A stretch of 25,955 bases of DNA from Tritrichomonas foetus (Eukaryota > Parabasalia > Tritrichomonadida > Tritrichomonadidae): the NCBI GenBank assembly GCA_001839685.1, contig MLAK01001235.1, positions 1 to 25,955 of the forward strand, given 5' to 3'. Below are positions 16,858 through 25,955 of the stretch, piece by piece. Position 1 is the first letter of the stretch, and each line of letters starts with the position of its first letter. The notes beneath the pieces are model-generated. The model was not told the origin of the DNA. It searched no databases and saw nothing but the letters and a program-made list of their open reading frames with translations. A program made the translations under genes and the position numbers.

Positions 16858-17261
16858 AAAAAGATTGAGAATTCTTGAAGAGATAAATAGCTCCGATAAG
16901 GCAATTAATAAACAATTAAATAATTAATTGATATTCACTATTTTTTGGAATAATATTTTTTTCGCTCTTTTATTAATTTCTCAAGGATTTAAAAATAAAG
17001 AATAAAAAAATTGAATTTAAGGAAGTGTGTATATTAAAGCTCTTTTTAATATGTCATATAAATGCTCTGTTAAATTCACTCCTGTAGATGAAAATAGCAG
17101 TTAATTATATTTTTGGTGAGCTTCATAGATTGAGTGAAGCCAATGTCAGGTATTTCTTGTTGTTGTAAATAGCTGACTGCAATAAGGGGTGTTACCATGT
17201 CCTTCGAAAACAACGGAATGTATCAAAATTTCATGAAATTTAAATAACATAATCAGATATT
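16858..17261. other. AT-rich stretch with no recognisable gene
   Basis: About 400 bases of AT-rich sequence without a credible reading frame on either strand; only very short ATG frames such as one near 17143 are present. No repeat or RNA structure stands out. Confidence 0.4.
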
Positions 17262-18533
17262 GTTGATGTTGATGATAACCATAATATTGATTTTGTTGGT
17301 AATAACAAAATTCAACATAATAATACCATAAACAATAATGATGGTAATGATAACAAAAATGTTGATGTTGATGTTCACAAATAAAATGTAAAATTTGATG
17401 AAGTTGTATCCACCGTTGATGAAATACGGAGATCAGCTAAAACATCACAAAAAAGAAGAGAAGATTAAATGAGGAAGGAGATAATGAACAGAAGATGAGA
17501 AGAAAATATGTTCAACATGTTGCATTACGTCATGATCCTGTAGATACATCTCCTATTATGACATGATCCTGTATCCGCGGCTATCATCATCTCTCTTATC
17601 TTACTTCATCGATGTATTCATGTTTTGATTCACTTTCGTCGGTAATATATAAAGCAGGCTGATGAACAAGAATTCTTGCTTTTAACAACTTTAAGTGGAG
17701 CAACAAGAGGAGGACGTGAATGAATCTCCTGCAGCTTCTTGTTGTTTTCTGCGATGAAGATCTTCTTCGTCAAATCGATTTGTCAGTTCTACAGCTTCGA
17801 CGATAAGTTATCACCGTAACGGTTGCGCTAATAAAGAAAGAAGTTGATTCAGCCATCGCGAGCAACATTCCAGGAGAAGCTATGAAGATCATTTATTTAT
17901 GTAACCAGATAAATTTCCTTGAACATAAGTTGTGCACCTTCAACCATCTCCAAAAAAGCTCCTGCACATATAATGATGAATCCACTAGCAGCAGAAAATT
18001 CGGTAAAGGAACTTGATGGAATTCGTGATGAACTTAATCGCACCATCAATGCAAACGAACGTAGCATTAACCACTGTTAGACAGCGTACTTGCCAACCCT
18101 TGGGGATTGGCACACGAAGTATTCTTGATTCATTGAATACGCCAATGCTCCAAAGAACTTTGATACTTTCGAAGATGACACAAGCTTGATGGATTGCGTG
18201 AAGAATCAAACTTATCTCCGCTGCAATGATCCGTTTCCATCAAGACTCGAGGTATGGTAAATCGACTTGCACAAGAATATGTCGATTTCGGAATCGAACA
18301 GGAGATTGGAAGATCAATAACAAAAGAAATGATTAAAAAGAATCGGCCTCTTAAATACAATCCGCTGGAGAAGAGTGATGTTCGATTTCATGCATCAGAC
18401 GGACAAATGTCATTCATGCACACCAAGAGAAGCAAAAGCTATTGATGTTGACGAATCGGAAGATGAACGGGAACATTTTCATCATCATCCAAGAAAAGAT
18501 GATGACAAAGCCCACCGCTACAAGATCAAATGA
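17262..18533 (+). pseudogene. Decayed gene with Asn/Asp-rich start and charged tail
   Basis: Coding-like sequence can be followed across several frameshifts and stops on the plus strand. An Asn/Asp low-complexity segment (17262-17385) is followed by FDEVVSTVDEIRRSAKTSQK (from 17396), VALIKKEVDSAIASNIPGEA (from about 17825), PLAAENSVKELDGIRDELNR (from about 17982), RSILDSLNTPMLQRTLILSK (from about 18115) and VNRLAQEYVDFGIEQEIGRS (from 18257). It closes with an acidic-histidine-lysine tail (VDESEDERE, HFHHHPRKDDDK) at the TGA 18531-18533. GC content is higher than in the flanks, as in this window's well-expressed genes, so the parent gene was probably strongly expressed. The middle looks helical or coiled-coil. 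I do not recognise the family. At least four breaks rule out a functional product. Confidence 0.5.
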
Positions 18534-18711
18534 GATAATCCAACTTTCCTAATCAGCACATTAGCTAATCTTGTTTAATTTTTTCTACTTTAGTTTTCTT
18601 GTAAATGAATAAAAAATATTTTGAACCTTAACCTATAATGAGAGTAATGTTACCATAAAAAAGTATGGAACAAAGAGTATGTCATACATTCCTCATATTG
18701 TATAAGCAGAA

Positions 18712-19692
18712 ATGAAAAATATCAATGTCACAGTTCATGAAACAAAATATTATGAAGACCAACAACGATATATCGTCATTTTTCATGAATTTGGTGGTGG
18801 TACTAGTGTTCATGAAACTATCATTTGGAAGACACAATTACTAATAGGTGATCAACTCGAGATTATGTTTGATCATATGAATAAAATGATTCTCACATTG
18901 AAAAAGCTTAAACATAATATACAATTAAAAGAACAACATCATATTTTCATGTCTCATTGATAAAAAGGAAGATCAATTAATGGGTTAAATTCTAATGAAT
19001 GCTCCAATCATATAACTATTCGACCTTACTTGAACTGTTTCCCAATATGGAACATCATTAGAGACACAGCTAAATTTCTCTGGGACTATTTTTTTAATGA
19101 AAACACAAAATATTGTTTTTTATCATTCTGATTTCGTTGATCAAAACGAAAATGAAGTTCGGTAACTATTCCATGTATAAGTGGGAATACGGTTTATGAC
19201 AATCTAGATCCGATATATACCGTCTTTTTCAGTTAATCCAAGAATATCGTTTTATAAAGTTTATTATCATAATGTTGACAAAAGAGTTTTATTGCCATAT
19301 TTAAGATTTCATGTTGTAATTTCATTTTATGAAGAAATTTTTCATGATGAAATGATATATTTAGGAAACTTGGTGATAGATCAAAATAACTCCAAAATGG
19401 AAAGAAACTGTCTTGTCATTGATCAAAACTTTAGAGTTTGAGATTTAGTTAACCAATGTAATTGAAATGGTACAAAGTTCTGGGTTATAACTCAGTTTAT
19501 GAAACTTGATGCAGAAGTAAATCATTATTTTGCAATGAATGACATTAAAGTGGATGATAAAGAAAAAGTAGTGTTCTAATAGAATATTTGATATCTGATG
19601 TTTTTGAAGGATCGAAAAAAGCAAATTTTATACTTCCGACGATTTTTGAAGTGTATTGGAGACATCCAGATCTTTTATCAAGAAACTTTTAA
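18712..19692 (+). pseudogene. Decayed gene, possibly with repeated beta-rich units
   Basis: An intact 82-codon frame (18712-18960, beginning MKNINVTVHETKYYEDQQRY) is followed by fragments in shifting frames: NVDKRVLLPYLRFHVVISFY running to QNFRV (about 19272-19440), LDAEVNHYFAMNDIKVDDKE (about 19504-19570) and YLISDVFEGSKKANFILPTI ending LLSRNF at the TAA 19690-19692. The first unit (IVIFHEF...HETIIWKTQLLIGDQ) and the second (VVISFYEEIFHDEMIYLGNLVIDQ) resemble each other weakly, hinting at a repeated domain. The family is not recognised. Many stops make function unlikely, though the 82-residue frame alone could still be expressed. Confidence 0.4.
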
Positions 19693-20052
19693 AATTAAAC
19701 AGTAATAATTAATATGTTAGTTGTCGACAACTATAGATGATGAATGAATCGAGTTTGGACATCTTTCTTATGTTAAAATATCCTAACTTGATCTCTTCAC
19801 GACTCATACCCAAACGATAAACAAAGGCTATTCTTGAATCAATTAATAACACAAAAGGAGAATAATCTATTTCAACAGAGAAACGAGATATTGAGTTGCT
19901 CAAAACCGAAATTCTCCGCTTCGCTTTCAAACTTGACTTAAGAAACACATGATAAAGTTGAATACTTTACATGCTGAACCACTATTCAATATGATAACTT
20001 TTTTAAACATCTGATAGAATTATTTGAATACTTTATGAAATAAGATGTCAAA
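19693..20052. other. Upstream region of the LRR-PP2C gene
   Basis: About 360 bases. An 80-codon minus-strand frame (19709-19948) opens at a GTG and has no recognisable domain; I do not call it a gene. No TCA(C/T)T initiator is obvious in the last 40 bases before the ATG at 20053. Confidence 0.4.
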
Positions 20053-22500
20053 ATGGGGCAAGATGAATCTCTCCCTATTTTACCCGAAGATCAAACAGAA
20101 TTGTCTCTTGTAAACCAAAAATTAAACCAATTAATGAATTTCATACCGCCAAATCATCCAATTCGTTCTATTGATATATCGGGTAATTTAATTCGAAAGT
20201 TTCCATTACGCTTAAATTATATCCACTATTTAGACATCTCATCAAATAATCTCAGCGAAGTTTCGTCAATGGATATCGAATTTAATTTTGATACATTAGA
20301 AATTATTCGATTATCACGAAATAATTTCAAGCAACTTCCAAAATTTTTAAAACCATTAAAGAGCATAACTAATATGGCAATTGACTCAAACGAACTCAAC
20401 GAAGAAACTGCTGATTTTTCGACATTTGATAAATTACAGAATCTTGATTTGTTTTTAAATCTCTTTAATACATTTCCCAAATTACCAGAATCACTTACAA
20501 CACTTAATATTGGATTCAATCGGATTCGATCGATTTCATATCACTTACAAAATTTAACCGAATTAAGAATTAGTGGAAACGAGATGACTGAATTCATGGA
20601 TGGATGCTTCTTTCCAAACTTGCAGATTCTTGATCTATCAATGAATCGACTTATTGGTCTACCCCCAATTACATCGTTTGCTCCAAATTTGGCCAAATTA
20701 AACTGCTCACATAATTTCATTGTAGGGATTGCCTCAGTCCCTCCTTCAATAACACATTTGGATGTTGGACATAATTGTATGGAAGCAATAACTTTTGAAA
20801 AAATGAATATTTTAAACACATTAGACATATCATTTAATAAAATCAAGATTCTGTCAAGTCTTCCTCCATCAATTGAGCATTTTAATGCTGAGTCGAATAT
20901 TTTGATGTCAGCTTCACCCATAAAAATTGATCGATTAAATACTCTTCAAATCAATTGTAATAATTTTACCGAAATCCCAAATTTCAAAGATACCAATGTA
21001 AACAATTTTATTATGCGCCATAATAAGCTCAATAAAATCAATTCACAAAATATTAGTCCGACAGTTAAAAGAATTGATTTAACTGAAAATGAAATAGATT
21101 CGATTCCTAATGATCTTTTTGAATTAAGACGTATTCAATTCCTCAATGTATCATTTAATCACCTCAAGGAAGTACCACAATCAATCACTGGGATAAATTT
21201 GACATCTTTGTTCATAAGTGGAAATGATATTTCTGATCTTCCCGAACTTCCTCCATGCTTGATCACTTTGGTTGCATCACATTGTAATTTCAGTACAATA
21301 CCAAATTCCATATATAAAGTTACACGATTAAGTTCATTGGATTTGTCGGTAAATAATATTTCTAGTATTTCTGTACTTCCAGCTATTCATCATATAAACT
21401 TATCAATGAATTCACTCAAAAAATTACCAAATATTCCAGACAATGTAAGTAGTTTGGACCTTGCACATAATTTCCTTAAATCTATCGAATTACAAGGTGA
21501 TTTTATCATGATACAAGATTTGAATTTATCGGGTAATCTATTAGAAAGTTTTACTGCGCCGAAATTACCAATTCTTCATATAATGAAGATTAGTCATAAT
21601 AAAAAGCTAAAATTCTCATTAACATTTGATAAATTCCCATCATTGAGAGTTTTAGATATAACTTCAACAAAAATAAAAGTAAGTCTACCACTTCCATCAT
21701 CACTTAAAGAACTATCAACATCAAATGGTAATATCTTTGAAACTGCCAAATCACCGGTAATACGGTTATATAATAGTCCAAAAGCAGGATATTCTGAAAT
21801 TTGCGGTGCAAGACCCACAATGGAAGATACATTAATTATTAGAAAAAATTTAGTTCCAAATATTGACATGTATGCAGTAATTGATGGTCATGCTGGTGCA
21901 GAAACGGCTACTTTTGCTGCTTATTATATTCCTTTGTTTTACCCATTGGAACAAACGCGAACAGTGGCAGATTTATCATCAACTTTTCGAAAAGCTAATA
22001 AAAAAATTGCTGAACATAACGTGAAAGATGGTGCAACAATTGCATTAACTTTAATATCACCACAGGAAATTGGAATAGCACATCTCGGTGATGCACGTGC
22101 GCTCATTGTTAAGAAAGACAAATCTGTTGTTACTTTAACATATGATCATAAACCTACAGAAAGAAGTGAGATTGATTTAATTAAAGAAAATCGATCTTTT
22201 GTTGATTCAAACAGAACTGCTGGAATTTTGGCTGTTTCTCGATCACTTGGCGATTTTAATATCCCTGGTATCTCCCATATTCCAGATTTATCATGTTATA
22301 AAAGACAAAATAATGATTATCGTCTTGTTATTTGCTGTGATGGTGTCTTTGACGTCATTGACAATGTTGGTGTTGGCCAAATCGTGACACAAGTTGAAGA
22401 TGTTCATAAAGCAGCATGTCTGCTTAGAAATATGGCTTACGCAAAAGGAAGTCAGGATAACATTAGTGTTATTGTTGTTGATATTTCAATAGGGAAATAA
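20053..22500 (+). CDS. Leucine-rich-repeat PP2C-type protein phosphatase
   Basis: The 815-residue protein has an N-terminal run of about 20 leucine-rich repeats (about 35-560; for example LNTLDISFNKIKILSSLPPS, LQILDLSMNRLIGLPP) fused to a C-terminal PPM/PP2C Ser/Thr phosphatase (about 580-813). Conserved phosphatase motifs are present in order: GARPTMEDT (Glu591-Asp592), VIDGHAG (Asp611), GATIALTL, HLGDARALI, DHKP, AVSRSLGDF, CCDGVFDV (Asp763) and SQDNISVIVV (Asp802). The metal-binding aspartates are intact, so an active Mg/Mn-dependent enzyme is expected. The N-terminus MGQDES fits the N-myristoylation rule (Gly2, Ser6), which would place it on membranes. LRR-PP2C architecture recalls animal PHLPP and the regulatory part of yeast adenylate cyclase, but no cyclase or PH domain is present. 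The LRRs probably select substrates. No intron is seen and the ATG is unambiguous. Confidence 0.93.
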   Translation: MGQDESLPILPEDQTELSLVNQKLNQLMNFIPPNHPIRSIDISGNLIRKFPLRLNYIHYLDISSNNLSEVSSMDIEFNFDTLEIIRLSRNNFKQLPKFLKPLKSITNMAIDSNELNEETADFSTFDKLQNLDLFLNLFNTFPKLPESLTTLNIGFNRIRSISYHLQNLTELRISGNEMTEFMDGCFFPNLQILDLSMNRLIGLPPITSFAPNLAKLNCSHNFIVGIASVPPSITHLDVGHNCMEAITFEKMNILNTLDISFNKIKILSSLPPSIEHFNAESNILMSASPIKIDRLNTLQINCNNFTEIPNFKDTNVNNFIMRHNKLNKINSQNISPTVKRIDLTENEIDSIPNDLFELRRIQFLNVSFNHLKEVPQSITGINLTSLFISGNDISDLPELPPCLITLVASHCNFSTIPNSIYKVTRLSSLDLSVNNISSISVLPAIHHINLSMNSLKKLPNIPDNVSSLDLAHNFLKSIELQGDFIMIQDLNLSGNLLESFTAPKLPILHIMKISHNKKLKFSLTFDKFPSLRVLDITSTKIKVSLPLPSSLKELSTSNGNIFETAKSPVIRLYNSPKAGYSEICGARPTMEDTLIIRKNLVPNIDMYAVIDGHAGAETATFAAYYIPLFYPLEQTRTVADLSSTFRKANKKIAEHNVKDGATIALTLISPQEIGIAHLGDARALIVKKDKSVVTLTYDHKPTERSEIDLIKENRSFVDSNRTAGILAVSRSLGDFNIPGISHIPDLSCYKRQNNDYRLVICCDGVFDVIDNVGVGQIVTQVEDVHKAACLLRNMAYAKGSQDNISVIVVDISIGK

Positions 22501-22866
22501 GTTTTGAATGATCTTTTATTAAATATAAACATGAATCTTTCATTTTTGTTTATTTTTTTCCCCCTTTTTTTTCTTGTATGAACAGTTGGTAGAAGATGGT
22601 GAATAAAATTCTTATAGAACAATAATACTCTTCAGTCAATGATCCAAAAAATCGTTACATCAATATAAATGTGTTATTTTGATTTGATGCCACAATTTTA
22701 TTTTCTCAAAATCACAAAAAAAAAAATAAAAAAAAAAATAGAAATCAACACATTAGATGTTTGGGTTAAGAATCATATGAATTATTTACTCGGTTTGATG
22801 CCTTTTATTCATAAGGTGCAAATTTGTAAATTCTGATTTTATTAGGCCAATATTAGGAGAAATTGT
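22501..22866. other. Intergenic stretch between LRR-PP2C and ankyrin genes
   Basis: About 365 AT-rich bases with poly-A and poly-T runs (22540-22575, 22715-22740). No credible coding sequence, RNA or repeat is seen apart from the motif cluster that follows. Confidence 0.5.
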
Positions 22867-22903
22867 TTTGACCTTATTAAAGGTCAAATTTTGAAACGAT
22901 AAA
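22867..22903. promoter_or_regulatory. Palindromic TTTGACCTT/AAGGTCAAA site and GAAACGATAAA word
   Basis: TTTGACCTT (22867-22875), ATTA and AAGGTCAAA (22880-22888) form a perfect 9-bp inverted repeat, 24-45 bases before the ATG at 22912. The same word occurs singly in the TOR/Pmp promoter and at 15948. TGAAACGATAAA (22892-22903) follows and is shared with the IscA upstream region. A dimer-binding transcription factor site is inferred. Confidence 0.5.
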
Positions 22904-22911
22904 ATCAAGAT

Positions 22912-24573
22912 ATGAATGAAAATCAAGAAAATACGAAAAACGAGAATTCCAATGACCCATCCATCAAATTAATCGTTAATGGAATGAGTTTTCCCTGTCT
23001 CAAAAGCAAGATTATTTCAATCAGTCAATATGCACAAAAGTTATATGATGAAGAGCCAGAACTTGAAAACATCACAGTTTCTGTTCAGAATGCAGAATTA
23101 AATACTGATCTTATCAAGAAAATTCTTAAATGTAAGAAATTCAAAATTAATAAATATAATCTGAACTTTCTTCAAGAATTTGCACATGTTTTACAAATGG
23201 AACAATTAATTCACAATATTGATGATTATACTTATGACATGTCAATTGTACACAATTCTCCTATTTTTAATGAGTATATTAAACTTGAAAATGTTGTTTT
23301 TTCCGTAACAGAAGAAAATATTAGGACATTGGCTTTAGAAATTTCGGATTATCTTCAGGAAGCAAATGATGAAAAACGCCTCCTAATAACACTCAAAAAC
23401 GCATGCCTATCACTTCCATATTCGATTGATTTATATTTCGAATTTATTGAGCAAATTGAAACTTTTTCAAAACTATCCATTTTATCGAAGTTTGCAGATC
23501 TTGTTCTTGATCAAGTAATGCATTCTGCAATTCCACCAATTTATTTAGATAATATTACTGAATATTGTTATTTACTTCATAGATTTATTGATATGGATGT
23601 AATTCCAGAATCTTCAATCAATATTGCTAAAGTTCAACTACCGTATTTGTTTATTCATTTATTAAGTGATGAATGGACAGATATATTACAAAAATATGCA
23701 ATACCAAAACGTTATTTTAGTATAAACTATTCAAAGCTCAAAGAAAATAATTGGGCCTTGCACAAACAATTAGCCATTAAAGGCACTAATACTGATGCAC
23801 TTTATCAAGTTATTAAAAATGATGATATTGACGAATTTTTAAGAATGGTGTCGAATTCAAATATTAATATTCGAACTAAAATCATTGATGCTTCATTATA
23901 TGAAAGATGGTCCATTTTTGAGTCAAAAGAATTATTTTTAATTGAAATTGCAGCTATGTTTGGATCTATTTCAATATTTAAATTCTTAATGATGAATAAT
24001 GATGGGAAAACCAATAAGCTTTCGCAGTTTGCAGTTGCTGGAGGAAATATTGAAATAATTCATTTATGTGAGCAAATGAATTGTGACTTCTATGAATCTT
24101 TATTTACTGCGGTTATTTGTCATAGATATGCAATATTTAAATGGTTAGTTGAAACCAAGCATGTTATGACTTCGAAAGATACGAAAAGTGTTATTGAAAA
24201 ATGCTGTGATTCTGGAAACTATAGATTAATAAAATATTTATTAAAGCGTGGCTATGATCCAACATTGGTTCTTATTGAAGCAATTTGCTTGGCAAAGTAT
24301 GACACTGCCAATTTTATTCTTGAAATGAGACGAATTGATATAATGATGGAATCACCAGACTCTAAAGCAATTCCTCTTCATTTGGCATGTAGGAAAGGTG
24401 CTACAGAGCTTATTGAGAAAATCTTGAATTTTCCTGGAGTCGATGTCAATAAAAAAGCGCTTCATGACGTTCGGCCAATTCATTCTGTTATTCGATCGAA
24501 AAAAATTGATGCTGTAAAAATGCTACTCAAAAGAAATGATATCTTATTGGACGTAAAGACAGTTAAAGTTTAG
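22912..24573 (+). CDS. Ankyrin-repeat (DUF3447-type) protein, 3'-truncated
   Basis: The intact 553-codon frame has a hydrophilic Asn/Glu-rich start and a long helical N-terminal region (about 15-290) of the type seen in the expanded trichomonad ankyrin family. Ankyrin units run from about 290: LYQVIKNDDIDEFLRMVSNS, FLIEIAAMFGSISIFKFLMM, SVIEKCCDSGNYRLIKYLLK, IPLHLACRKGATELIEKILN and VRPIHSVIRSKKIDAVKMLL, stopping at a TAG (24571-24573). More ankyrin units follow immediately in other frames, so the stop is premature and the ancestral protein was longer. Ankyrin repeats bind partner proteins; no enzymatic domain is present. The 5' part is undamaged and has promoter-like motifs, so a truncated protein may still be made. 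Confidence 0.72.
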   Translation: MNENQENTKNENSNDPSIKLIVNGMSFPCLKSKIISISQYAQKLYDEEPELENITVSVQNAELNTDLIKKILKCKKFKINKYNLNFLQEFAHVLQMEQLIHNIDDYTYDMSIVHNSPIFNEYIKLENVVFSVTEENIRTLALEISDYLQEANDEKRLLITLKNACLSLPYSIDLYFEFIEQIETFSKLSILSKFADLVLDQVMHSAIPPIYLDNITEYCYLLHRFIDMDVIPESSINIAKVQLPYLFIHLLSDEWTDILQKYAIPKRYFSINYSKLKENNWALHKQLAIKGTNTDALYQVIKNDDIDEFLRMVSNSNINIRTKIIDASLYERWSIFESKELFLIEIAAMFGSISIFKFLMMNNDGKTNKLSQFAVAGGNIEIIHLCEQMNCDFYESLFTAVICHRYAIFKWLVETKHVMTSKDTKSVIEKCCDSGNYRLIKYLLKRGYDPTLVLIEAICLAKYDTANFILEMRRIDIMMESPDSKAIPLHLACRKGATELIEKILNFPGVDVNKKALHDVRPIHSVIRSKKIDAVKMLLKRNDILLDVKTVKV

Positions 24574-25458
24574 TAAAATTATTTATCCTGACAAAAATGA
24601 ACATAAAAGTCCTTTATTAATTGCTTGCGGCAAAGCCAATCTTAAGATTGTGAAAATTTTGGTATCATTTAATGGATGCGATATTAATTACAAAACTAGC
24701 ACGGTAATATCGTACATTTCATGGTGTTTCCTCTTTTATCTTATTTAACTGCCCTACATATTGCTTGTGATTGCAAAAATGATGTGAACCTTGAAATAGT
24801 GAAACTTTTGTTATTGGCTCCTTTTATTGACATTAATGCACGAATGGTTCTTACTTTACTTATCGAGTTTCACTAGTTTAAATATTCTGTTAGATTATAT
24901 TTTCATGGAAAAACTCCTCTTCACTATGCTGTTGAAAATGGATCTGCTGAAATTGTTAAAGTACTTTTAAGCCATCCTAGAATCAAAGTGAATCGAAGAG
25001 CTATTATGGTTTTTCAAGAGATTTTATCAAGATGAAATTGATGTTTTTTCTAGAATTTGTGAAGAAGATATTTTGGCACATGCTTTTCAATCTGGAAATG
25101 ATGATATTATTCAATTTATTGCTGATAAAAAAGGAATGAATACAAATATAAAAGGAAAAGGAGCTTGAAATAACTATTTAAACAACACCACTTCATTTAG
25201 CATGTATGAGTAATAATGTAAAAATAATAACACTTCTCTTGTCTCATCCTGATATAGATAGAAATATAGAAAATGTTTTTTTGGATTTTTTATTTGCAAG
25301 GTTTCTTTGATTTTATAAGAAAACTACCAATTGACTTGATGGATAGCTCAATCAAATCTTTATTGGTGAGTCAAAATGTCCTTATTACAAAAACATTATA
25401 AAAATTGTCAATAAACAAAGAATTTTCTGAAGATTTAATTCCTTTTTTATTAAATTAG
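24574..25458 (+). pseudogene. Decayed 3' part of the ankyrin gene
   Basis: Ankyrin units continue in shifting frames: SPLLIACGKANLKIVKILVS (24611-24670), TALHIACDCKNDVNLEIVKL (24748-24807), GKTPLHYAVENGSAEIVKVL (24907-24966), SRICEEDILAHAFQSGNDDI (about 25050-25108), TPLHLACMSNNVKIITLLLS (25186-25245) and a terminal segment to FSEDLIPFLLN at the TAG 25456-25458. A one-base loss at the TTT of 24569-24571 would reconnect the first unit. T-rich extra tracts lie exactly at repeat boundaries (24709-24747, 24848-24908, 25275-25300), plus in-frame TAG and TAA codons. At least six lesions in all point to a recent pseudogene tail. Confidence 0.65.
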
Positions 25459-25780
25459 GGTGGCTGAATTTCACCATCAAAGTATTTTCTTCACCGCAGA
25501 ATGGTGAACGGTGTGGGTGATAAATGTGGCATTGGGGAGATCGATTTTTTTCTTTTTAGCATACTGATTAATGCTGAAAAACACAAAAGCAAAGATTAAA
25601 TGAAGACACAAAGATAAATTGGTCAAAATAAATAGAATTATGTTGGAAAGAAATCGTTTGGATCGGAAATAGGTAAATGTTTAATTCATTATTGATTAGT
25701 TTTTTCATTTGTATAAATTAGTTCAATATCAAAAATGCTGTGAACTCATTCTGTTGTTTGGTAATGTATGGTAACCAAAC
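25459..25780. other. Non-coding stretch with a hairpin-forming segment
   Basis: TTCACCAT (25470-25477) can pair with ATGGTGAA (25501-25508). TTCACC at 25490-25495 competes for the same partner, and CACCG (25492-25496) can pair with CGGTG (25509-25513). No credible reading frame is present and the rest is plain AT-rich sequence. Confidence 0.35.
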
Positions 25781-25821
25781 AGTAGACCTATAAGTTGTGA
25801 TAAGTTGCAGCTTCGCTTCAA
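25781..25821. repeat. Right arm of the 41-bp inverted repeat
   Basis: Exact reverse complement of bases 1-41. Its inner part forms one side of a hairpin: AGTTGTGATAAGTTG (25793-25807) pairs with CAACTTATCCCAACT (25819-25833), 14 of 15 positions, around an 11-base loop (25808-25818). Sequence beyond 25833 (to 25955) shows no gene or feature. Confidence 0.85.
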
Positions 25822-25955
25822 CTTATCCCAACTCAAAATTCATGAATGAGAAAACCAACGAAATCATAAATGAAAACATAAAAAAATTAAATGAAAACAC
25901 TAAAAATTTCATCAAACCCAAAATTTAACAATAAAAAATAATGAAATAACTAATG

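Noticed and set aside
19709..19948. 80-codon minus-strand frame
   Set aside because: It starts at GTG, its first ATG is late, it has no recognisable domain and lies in a decayed region; it could be a remnant but is not supportable as a gene.
1..25955. The whole window as a Maverick/Polinton-type element because of its terminal inverted repeat
   Set aside because: No DNA polymerase B, integrase, ATPase, protease or capsid gene is seen; the intact genes are conserved host genes.

Overview
The window looks like nuclear DNA of a parabasalid protist, most likely a Tritrichomonas-type trichomonad. The DNA is AT-rich, and nearly all genes are single-exon and tightly spaced. Several starts carry a TCA(C/T)T initiator a few bases upstream. 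The one clear spliceosomal intron has the trichomonad signature (GTATGT at the 5' end, ACTAAC placed just before the 3' AG). Gene content also fits: ankyrin/DUF3447-type proteins, a Pmp-like surface protein, an A-type Fe-S scaffold with a hydrogenosomal-looking leader, and an LRR-PP2C fusion. No bacterial ribosome-binding sites or operons are seen.

Layout. 1-41 is one arm of a 41-bp inverted repeat whose other arm is at 25781-25821. 127-1413 (-) encodes an 8-TM Wntless/TMEM181-like protein. 1634-3073 (-) is a broken ankyrin gene. 3687-4142 (+) is a four-EF-hand calcium sensor. 4345-5730 (-) is a Pmp-like surface protein. It shares a ~165-bp divergent promoter, with three TTTRACCTTT motifs, with 5897-12505 (+), a complete TOR kinase. 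12949-13344 (+) is IscA/HesB. 13799-14056 (-) is an Alba protein. 14348-15602 (-) is deoxyhypusine synthase in two exons. 15603-20052 is a gene-poor zone. It holds a compact structured-RNA candidate (15807-15891), an orphan promoter-like cluster (15937-15963) and at least three decayed coding regions. 20053-22500 (+) is an LRR-PP2C phosphatase with an N-myristoylation signal. 22912-24573 (+) is an ankyrin-type ORF whose 3' part (to 25458) is decayed. The right end carries hairpins and the second inverted-repeat arm.

How the genes fit together. These are independent eukaryotic genes, not an operon. TOR and deoxyhypusine synthase (eIF5A hypusination) both bear on translation and growth. The EF-hand protein and the LRR-PP2C phosphatase are signalling proteins. 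IscA serves Fe-S assembly in the hydrogenosome. The Wntless-like and Pmp-like proteins belong to the secretory/surface system. Several supplied reading frames begin at TTG or GTG; I reset those to the first ATG because this is a eukaryote.

No clear new multi-gene system is visible. The items most worth following are the 85-nt structured element, the end-to-end inverted repeat with a hairpin, the repeated TTTGACCTTT promoter motif, and possible ultrashort introns in the ankyrin loci.
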